From Psococerastis gibbosa (taxonomy: Eukaryota > Arthropoda > Insecta > Psocodea > Psocidae): a stretch of 64,000 nucleotides of DNA. The translations under genes and the position numbers were made by a program. This document shows positions 57,074 to 64,000 of the stretch, in pieces (positions within the stretch are counted from its first letter, which is position 1; every line of letters begins with the position of its first letter). The notes below the pieces were generated by a model. That model was not told the origin of the DNA, ran no database searches, and was given only the letters and a program-made list of their open reading frames with translations. The stretch covers positions 2,542,001 to 2,606,000 of the forward strand of contig OZ020493.1 of the NCBI GenBank assembly GCA_963971405.1, in the 5' to 3' direction.

Positions 57074-57260
57074 TTATGTTGCCTTCGCCTGGCAATCAGC
57101 ATCTTCGCTGTCGATGATCATGCGGTAAACTTCCCGAGATATGTGCAATTTAATTGTAGGGCATTTCTCCACTAACACATGAGGTTTAACACAGTCGACA
57201 CAGTCATCGCCGTCCGCATCTTTTTTTCTTGCGGGAGGCAGACTGGGTGAGCCGAAATCT
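57074..57260 (-). CDS. Orphan terminal exon, unrecognised protein
   Basis: Minus strand, inside intron 2 of THAP-DDE 2. Acceptor GAATTTTAG before 57260; one base of a split codon, then 61 codons and TAA at 57076-57074. Encodes LPPARKKDADGDDCVDCVKP and EKCPTIKLHISREVYRMIID. The composition looks coding, but no upstream exon was found. It may belong to the last part of a gene running on the minus strand or be a chance frame. Confidence 0.35.
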
Positions 57261-57788
57261 CTAAAATTCCATCAAGGCTCTTTACTATCATCATCATCAT
57301 ATCAATATTATAAAATTGCGCGCAGGAGGCTTCCCCTGGGGAAAAAGTATGTGAAATGCGGCACGCCAGAATTAGTAGCGTTCACGAATTTTGATAGCAG
57401 TCGAGATTTTACAGTCTAATACTTATTTATAAAACTCCAAGCTCCGCCAGACAGCGACATGTTGCTCTCGTTCTAGGCGGGGGGCAGCTGGTCTCCCCTG
57501 CCCTCTCCTGTGGACGCCCATGGACATAATGTGTATTTAAACTGCGTTTATTTTTTACATTTTCCTGGTTTATGGTGACCCCATGTAAACACAGGAATTA
57601 CGGAGTATTAATGTAGTTTATGTAAAAATACCAATGTGCGACACATGACGGTTTCTCTAAAAATAATAAAAATCTATATCTGAAAATATTGTATAGTAGA
57701 CGTTCCGTGTAATGTGTGAGCCACTGTGAATCTTATATTGTGTTTTAAAATTTACTGTATACCTGTACATGGTTTTTTTTTGTTTCAG

Positions 57789-58903
57789 TTTTTTCAAATG
57801 ACAAGTGCACGCAAACTATGCAGGCAGCTGCCGTAACTAGCCGAGCTGTGCAAGTGACGCCACAGTACACGACTGTCAGTTGCTCGCCAATTAAATCTGC
57901 AACTACCAGTCGCGGTACTACAAAAACCCCGGAGAAACTGGAGAGGGGGTCCGGCCGCAAATTTTCGGCCTGTAGTTTTCTAAATTCAAGCAGTGAAGAT
58001 AGTGATGACAGCGATTTCGCAATTGACGATGTCGTCGAGCTGAAGGAGCTGTCTGCTCGCAGGATGAAGTTAATAATTCAGGCTAGGCCAAAGAAATATT
58101 TAGGCATTCCTGCGAGCTGCATTTTCGTGTTTGAAATGCTGACAAAAGATGCCCCCTGCCGCAATGTGGCGATAGTCTTGCAGCGAATAAAACTCTGCAG
58201 GACCTTCGATGAAATAGGGGACGACTTCGGAATTACCCAACAGCACGTCAGTACTGTTTTTAAGCAGACATTGCCTTACGTCCATTCAAACCTGAAGTCG
58301 CTTATACATTGGCCCCCTAAACCTACAATACTTGCCAACTTACCAATTGCATTTAGGGCCAATTACCGGGAAGTAGTGTGCATATTGGACGCATTCGAAA
58401 TTGAAATCCAAAAGCCAAGCAATCCCATCCTGCAGTCAGCCACTTGGTCGCAATATAAAAAATGCAATACAATTAAGTACATAGTGGGTGTTACTCCCGA
58501 TGGACTAGTCTCATGGTGTTCGAAGGGATATGGAGGTCGGACTGAAGACACGCACATAGTGACCGAGTCTGATTTTCTACATCACCTTCCGATGGACAGT
58601 TTAGTCATGACTGATCGTGGGTTCAAAACACTTGAACCATTCCTTTTGAGAAAAAATTGTCGGCTTGTGCGACCGCCAAGTGTTTTTCTTACAAGTGGTA
58701 CAGTCATGACTAAGAAAGAAGTCATAGAGACGAAGCAAATAGCTGCCCTCCGTATACACGTTGAGCGAGTTATAGAGCGCATTCGCGAGGAGAAGTTGTT
58801 GTCTATGCATTCGTGTGTGAATTTAAAATTTTTGCCTATGCTGGATATGGCAGTGGAATGTGCATTAGGGCTTGTAAATTTACAGGGAAAATTAATTAAG
58901 TAA
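57789..58903 (+). CDS. THAP-DDE transposase 2, exon 3 (DDE catalytic domain)
   Basis: Acceptor TGTTTCAG; continues the exon 2 frame; stop TAA at 58,901-58,903. A low-complexity acidic serine stretch (LNSSSEDSDDSDFAID) is followed by a helix-turn-helix region (FDEIGDDFGITQQHVSTVFK) and the DDE_Tnp_4 core: CILDAFEIEIQKPS (first Asp), KYIVGVTPDGLVSWCSKGYG, DSLVMTDRGFKTL (second Asp), then RIHVERVIERIREEK (Glu). All three acidic residues are present and the frame is unbroken. The enzyme would cut and join transposon ends in the nucleus. Confidence 0.9.
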
Positions 58904-59358
58904 CATTACGACTTTGATTTGATTATCACAAGATTTACTAAATTCTGTGTTAAGGCCGGAAGAACCGGCACACACGAAACACTCTTGTGTTCCAAAAAAT
59001 GGCGACTATGAACTTTTACTTATTAAATTATTTTTACTTTGACTGGACATCATCATGAAATCGTTGATTTGCCGTAAAAAGTGTAGATTACCATTATCGT
59101 ATATAATAATACAGGCTTTCAGTGATATTTTAATTCATTCCTCTGCGACCAATATTAACTGAGATATGAATTATATAAGGTTTCAATCGGCCGCTATCTT
59201 GTAACTAAATAGTGGATTTAGCTGGTTAAAGAACTCGATCAAGACATTTTTGAAGTTCATCAAAATCGGATAATATTTACGGAAGTTGGAGTGTTTCCTA
59301 AAATCGATATACATACATAAACACATACTGTACATACGTATATACAGTATATATGTAT
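58904..59358. other. No gene seen
   Basis: 3' flank of the THAP-DDE gene. AT-rich; a short TATAC-rich stretch at 59,310-59,355. No coding signal. Confidence 0.5.
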
Positions 59359-59670
59359 AAAGCTGGCCATTGACAAGGCCTCCAAACGGACTCGCGCCAA
59401 GCCAAATGGCGTGTCCTGTTCCATTTGGCGTTAGCGCCATTTAGAGGGGTCATTCACGACTACGCTGAACCAGTCGCTTTAAATCTTTCAAATTGTACAG
59501 TGTAAAAGTACCTCTTCCATATCGTAACACTATACAATTTGAAAGATTTGGAGCTACTGGTTCAGCGTAGTCATGAATGACCCCTCTAAATGGCGCTAAC
59601 GCAAAATGGAACATGACGCGCCATTTGGCTTGCGCGATTCCATTTGGAGCCCTCGTGTATGGCCAGCTTA
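59359..59670. mobile_element. MITE, 312 bp, long inverted repeats
   Basis: Outer ends TAAGCTGGCCAT and its complement. Arms extend ~130 bp through CCAAATGGCG, GCGCCATTTAGAGGGGTCAT and CAATTTGAAAGATTTG-type blocks, with a ~25-bp centre near 59,520. Non-coding. Confidence 0.75.
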
Positions 59671-59879
59671 ACATTTTGAAAAGAGGGTGGTTTTAGGCTC
59701 AGGGGGTCATGAAATGAAAAGTCGTGAAGAAATTTTCCGAGAGTCGAACATTGGTAGATGGTAGATCTCAATAGGTACATGAATCTGCCTTTAAGCTGAA
59801 AATATAAAGGTGTTTTGTTCAGCTGCTATTTATCCGCCCCTGGGTCCAGTGCAATTTGTTTTGAATTATGGCGGTTGGC

Positions 59880-60300
59880 TGTTGCTGTGCAGGAGAATCC
59901 GGGCTAATAGGCCGTGGTCGATTTGAAAGTATGCTTCCAAACGTTTCGTCAACAACAACAGTGGCACTATGTACTACACTTCTAAGATTGTATCGTGGGG
60001 GTACCGTAGGAACTGACTGACAGACTGGTGCAGGTATGGATCGGCGCGCAAGCGCTCTCGTGTCTGCTTGGCTAGTTGGCGTCATTCTCTGTTTTGTTGT
60101 TTTATTTACTTTTAACCTACCCCCGACTACATAGGAAAGCCATAGAAATCTATAAACATCCGCAAAACTTTAATAGAACGGAAGAAGGATTAAAACACTA
60201 CCGAGTCAATCAGACACGAGAGCGCCTGCGCACCAATCCAGACCTGCTCGGTGGGCCCTCTAACTGTAGCCTACGTCTTCAATTCCTTAGGGACACCTGA
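59880..60300. mobile_element. Penelope-like element fragments, head-to-head inverted
   Basis: The minus-strand part (59,880-60,085) contains the terminal motif seen at 9.0 and 47.5 kb (GTTTGGAAG, CGACCACGGCC, AGCCCGGATTCT). The plus-strand part (60,085-60,300) encodes AIEIYKHPQNFNR, the conserved stretch near the C-terminal end of Penelope-like proteins after the GIY-YIG endonuclease. The same DNA, with GACACGAGAGCGC and TGCGCRCCRATCCA, occurs in both halves in opposite orientation, so two copies of one element end meet here. Penelope-like elements are known for such inverted partial copies. Confidence 0.7.
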
Positions 60301-60334
60301 AAACTATGACACTACCTATAGAAGTATTGTTATA

Positions 60335-61300
60335 CAGGGTGCCCCAGACCATCCGTCCACCTACTTTTTCTCGAAAACGAATGACGTCAGAGGTCTGATT
60401 TTTTTTGAAATCATTACAAAATGGGGGTTGATGCATTTCTGGAAATTAGTTTGGAATTTTTTGGGGACCTGGAAGGGGGGTTTGGGGGGTCCGTATGCTG
60501 TTCCTCGAAATAATGAGAACAATTTTTTGTTTGTCATTGTTAAGTTGAAGTCATGAGCTTTCATTTGAGATGTCACTTGCCATGCTTCGGGTGACCTATT
60601 CCCAACCTCCCCCCCTCCCCATTGAGGCGCAGGTTCAGGCACTAACATTTGTGTATCATTGTCAAGCTGAAGTCATGAGCTTTTATTTGAGGTGTCACTT
60701 GCCATGCTTTAGGTGACCCATTCCCACCCTTCGCCCCTCTCCCCGTTCAAGCGCAGGTTCAGGTACGATTTGTATAGTTAACTTGACATTTCTTGTAATA
60801 AGCTTTCATTTAAGGTACAACATGCCATATGATATTTTAGAGAAATTTAATCTCAAACTTTAGCTGTTTACTGTACCTGAACTGAAAAACTCAGGTACAC
60901 CAAGGTAAGATTATCAAGTACTCCTATTTTTTCTTTACCAGAAAATTTGATTTAGACTTTTAGCATTCAGCACACTAATAGCCCACAGGTACCCAATGTT
61001 TGACTTTTAAAGACCTCCTGTACCTGAACCTGTAGGGATACAATCAAAATTTTTGCAAATTATGAATGAACACTTTATAAGCCTTCAACTGATGTACAAT
61101 TTGACATACCTTTACATTTGATTATTGCGAGGAACAGCATACGGACCCCCCAAACCCCCCCTTCCAGGTCCCCAAAAAATTCCAAACTAATTTCCAGAAA
61201 TGCATCAACCCCCACTTTGTAATGATAAAAAAAAATTCAGACCTCTGACGTCATTTGTTTTCGAGAAAAAGTAGGTGGTCGGATGGTCTGGGGCACCCTG
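60335..61300. mobile_element. Non-autonomous TA-target element, 966 bp, ~190-bp inverted ends
   Basis: TA at 60333-60334 and 61301-61302. Ends CAGGGTGCCCCAGACCATCC and its complement; arms continue ~190 bp through TGACGTCA, GATGCATTTCTGGAAATTAG and GGACCTGGAAGG to GGAACAGCATACGG. The centre has two ~120-bp tandem copies (TGAAGTCATGAGCTTTYATTTGA at 60,548 and 60,671, first 20 bases given as TGAAGTCATGAGCTTTYATT) and a weaker third. No transposase. The CAGGGTG end and TA target suggest the Tc1/mariner group. Confidence 0.8.
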
Positions 61301-61301
61301 T

Positions 61302-61863
61302 ATATGCAGCCTCACCGTATTTTCTTACGGAACATTGCCTATAAAATTAGTTTATATTGTAGCTTATAACAAGAATGGTTTTTTCCATTTATTGCATATT
61401 TACTGTGATATACTGTACCCCTGAATAAAAAACTACTTCTAGTACTAAGTGGTCTCCATTTTTTGCTTGATATGCAATTCCTCATGAAATATCTAACTTG
61501 CAACAATAAACGAAGCGTCATAAAGCAGAAACAATGTTCCTCTTCATTCTGATATGTAGTATGTGACCATGATTCACACCAATTGGCCACAGTTTTGAAA
61601 CTCCTTCAACGTGACGCCCCCAGAGACCATTATTTTTTTTACAAATGAAGTTTCAAAACTGTGGCCGATCTGTGTCAGTGACGGCAGCATATTGTGCATC
61701 AAAGCGTGGAGAATTATTTCCTCCAGTTAATGACACTTTATTTCTTTGTTCTCATTGAACAGGTGTTGTAAAACTGGTTCCGCAAGCACCGGTTAGCAAG
61801 GCACATGCCCAGACTCTGGCCAATGGCAATCACAAACCCGGCCCTAGCGTGGACAATCCCATA
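61302..61863. other. No gene seen
   Basis: Between two MITEs. GTTTCAAAACTGTGGCC at 61,648 has an inverted counterpart at ~61,588 (GGCCACAGTTTTGAAAC), giving a short foldback of ~85 bp. No coding frames supported. Confidence 0.45.
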
Positions 61864-61981
61864 GGCGGGGTTTCCACATACGTCAATGTTAAATATGGTG
61901 GTAGCAGACATTTTTAGTATGTCTTTAATGTCTGCTAAAACGTCAATACCACATTTACCATTGACATGTGGAAACCCCGCC
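61864..61981. mobile_element. Short MITE, 118 bp, near-perfect hairpin
   Basis: GGCGGGGTTTCCACAT at 61864 and its complement ending 61981; arms also share a CGTCAATG / CATTGAC block and GCAGACAT / ATGTCTGC. ATA lies on both sides (61861-61863 and 61982-61984), compatible with a 3-bp target duplication. In the 3' flank of the SWIM-YqaJ 2 gene. Confidence 0.7.
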
Positions 61982-62234
61982 ATATAATGTGCTCCACAGT
62001 TTCCAGCTGATCGCACGATATATATTAGAATAGATCGATTGACTTATGGGAGAGAGCACTGGCTGAGTGAATTTGTGTAGGTGGCAGTAGACAAAAAAAA
62101 TGGCGGCCCAGTTATAAGGATTTGAAAACCACGTCAAAACAATGTAAATAAATAAACAAAACAACTATTGGGATCACAAAGCATTTAACCATTATCAATC
62201 GAAGGTACAATCGCTGATTCCCCTCCGAAGCAAA

Positions 62235-62760
62235 CTACAATCTGGGCCTAATGAACGATTCCCAAAACTGATGCGCTTGATGCAGAAGTTGACGCACGTA
62301 GGGCTCGTCATAGTCCACGATTATGAGGATTGCTTTTTGTGACTTTTCGAAATCCGGCGAAGCGCAACAAAATAATCCTCTTCGCCGTTTGGTCACTAGC
62401 ATCTGCAGCTGCATTTGGGCTTTCACCTTCTCTGTTAATTCTGAGTGAGAATTGACGTAATGACTGATATTTTTGTATTTGGTGGGACACTTCACTTCAA
62501 TCACATAATCTTCGCTCACACCATCTGGTGACGCAGCCAGCCAAGGGTGGGATGGCAAAAAGAACAGTCCCGTCTTACGCCACTTCAAATTGAATGTCTT
62601 TGCCAACAATCGGATAACTGGCTCCTCCAAGATGCGGCCCCTTTCCATAGCTTTTGTGTCCCTGACTTTGAGAACCCCAATTATTGAATTGACGAGCGAT
62701 CCGTCGGGTGTTCTACAGTGGGCGGCTTCATGGATTTTCGAGGCGGTGATCCTACCGTAC
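62235..62760 (-). CDS. SWIM-YqaJ protein 2, last exon (YqaJ nuclease)
   Basis: Acceptor TTATTATAG before 62760; the first base completes an arginine codon from the previous exon, giving HELRYGRITASK at the junction; stop TAG at 62,237-62,235. YqaJ nuclease: RYGRITASKIHE, AMERGRILEEPVIRLL, LAASPDGV (catalytic Asp), YVIEVKCPTKYK (ExK) and KVKAQMQLQMLVT (QxQ). All expected acidic residues are present and the frame is unbroken. PD-(D/E)xK family. Together with the exon at 63383-63785 it forms the second SWIM-YqaJ gene, in convergent orientation with THAP-DDE 2. Confidence 0.88.
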
Positions 62761-63382
62761 CTATAATAAAAATTGTCAAATTTACTGATTTGCAACAAAT
62801 TAAATCTCAATTAAAGGATTGCAGAGCAATCCGGATATAAATGGCAGGCATATATCCATGACTTAAATTATGAAATGAAAAATCGTCTTTACTTCAGGCG
62901 AGCTTTAGCCCCGAAAGGCTACTCTTCCAGCGAACCTGCAACTTGTAACAAATTCATCCCCAAATTTGTGAGTCGTATGAACTATGGTCAAAACGTCGTG
63001 AAACGCACCAATACATTGGCTGTCGCATAATGACGTTTCCATTTAGAACACAGTGCAATGTTCTTAATTTCTTCCCTCAACTGTCACCATTACTATGACA
63101 TTTCAAATAGTCTACTGTTAACTTACTTGCGACCAATTACAGGAAAGCTGTCATTTGCCTTGAGTCATGGACCAAAGCTTGTAAGTTTTTGTTGGGCACT
63201 CAGAAACTCAGTGAAAACCCGGTTGCGCATTCATTATTGTTTGTTTGTAAATTAATGACAGTGGCGCGACCCCAATGATTTTAACAAATTGATGTTTCCA
63301 TTTCTAAACTTTTTTTATTTAACTTGCAACATTTCTTAACCCATTTACATGCTTTCATGTAACATATGAAGATGTAACTAAC
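62761..63382. other. Intron of SWIM-YqaJ 2
   Basis: 622-bp intron (minus strand GTTAGT ... TTATTATAG). No repeat or gene recognised within it. Confidence 0.6.
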
Positions 63383-63785
63383 CTTAGCTCATGCCAAAGA
63401 GGATTGTCAGCCTGGCCTCTTGTGGCGACTTCTGCTTCCTCGCAAACTGAAGCCGTCATAACCCTCTGCACTAAACTCTCAAAATCTTCTGAATTATTTA
63501 TCAGATAGTGCAGACTGAGCTGCTCCACGGTCGGTCTTTCCAGGAACTGTCTGTGGATCATGCTACTGTTATATGATCCACCAGACAGAACTTGTGCACG
63601 AAAGTCCACGTTGTCCGGCAACGGTATAGGTACCCTCCCAAAGTCAGCTAATGTGACGTGCGTGCCTCCTCTTCCAACAGAAGACAACGCAGGCTTCTTC
63701 CAGTAGCAAACAGTGGAAGTAGGAGATGGTTCTTCTGTCCTCCGCTGCAGCCACAGAAGAAATGCAACCGAATGCTTACAGCCAC
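63383..63785 (-). CDS. SWIM-YqaJ protein 2, penultimate exon (end of SWIM finger)
   Basis: Acceptor TTCATTTTAG before 63785, donor GTTAGT after 63383; 403 bp. Opens with GGCKHSVAFLLWLQRR, the CxH half of a SWIM finger, then PSPTSTVCYWKKPAL and a linker (RPTVEQLSLHYL) into the nuclease start. The CxC half must lie upstream, beyond the window's last ~210 bp or in them, but I do not see it. No frame disruption. Confidence 0.85.
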
Positions 63786-64000
63786 CTAAAATGAAAATAA
63801 AAAAGTTTAGATAAATGTTGTTGTTGATAGTAGCATATTATGCTAATGCTTGCCAATAGGTCTGTTCATCGATCACAGTTAAGTCAATTTAGTGGCACCA
63901 CAAACACCTTTAAGTAGTACGCAATGGAAATGCGTTAGGAATGGCCATGGGCCGATGATACTCTTCAAACTTTCACATTGACATAATACAGTAGGTAAAT

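Noticed and set aside
61738-62016. 92-codon minus-strand frame near 61.9 kb
   Set aside because: Overlaps a 118-bp MITE hairpin; no homology signal.

Overview
This is a eukaryotic nuclear window, AT-rich and full of transposable elements. Genes have short exons with GT-AG introns. CR1-like LINEs with PHD-finger ORF1, Penelope-like elements (PLEs), BEL/Pao and Ty3/gypsy LTR elements, Tc1/mariner, tRNA-derived SINEs and THAP-type transposases together point to an arthropod, most likely an insect. The species cannot be fixed from the sequence.

Layout. 0.3-0.6 kb: one cadherin-repeat exon. 0.6-0.9 kb: hAT-like MITE. 1.1-6.4 kb: ~167-bp satellite array with embedded inverted modules, cut by a 200-N gap. 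6.6-17.3 kb: LINE graveyard with PLE and SINE insertions. 17.8-24.4 kb: tandem array of ~1.8-kb units, each carrying two minus-strand, phase-1 symmetric exons (types A and B) of a gene I do not recognise. 25-30 kb: LINE and SINE relics and MITEs. 30.3-33.4 kb: broken gypsy-like fossil. 34.5-35.2 kb: frameshifted copy of a DSCGGQNKN-type protein.

36.0-46.35 kb: a complete three-exon isochorismatase-domain (ISOC) gene on the minus strand. Its second intron (8.6 kb) holds a foldback element into which a CR1-like LINE and a whole-looking, very young BEL/Pao element inserted. The intact right arm of the foldback shows both pre-insertion sites.

46.6-64 kb: two units, each pairing a THAP plus PIF/Harbinger-type DDE gene with a SWIM zinc-finger plus YqaJ-nuclease gene in convergent orientation. 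Unit 1 is decayed and riddled with insertions (PLE, Tc1, LINE, SINEs). Unit 2 has an intact 526-codon transposase and an uninterrupted YqaJ gene that runs off the window. This gene content matches what I recall of ISL2EU-type DNA transposons; the SWIM-YqaJ protein would be the accessory nuclease.

The host genes supported are the cadherin exon, the ISOC gene and the tandem-exon gene. Everything else recognisable is mobile DNA or its debris.
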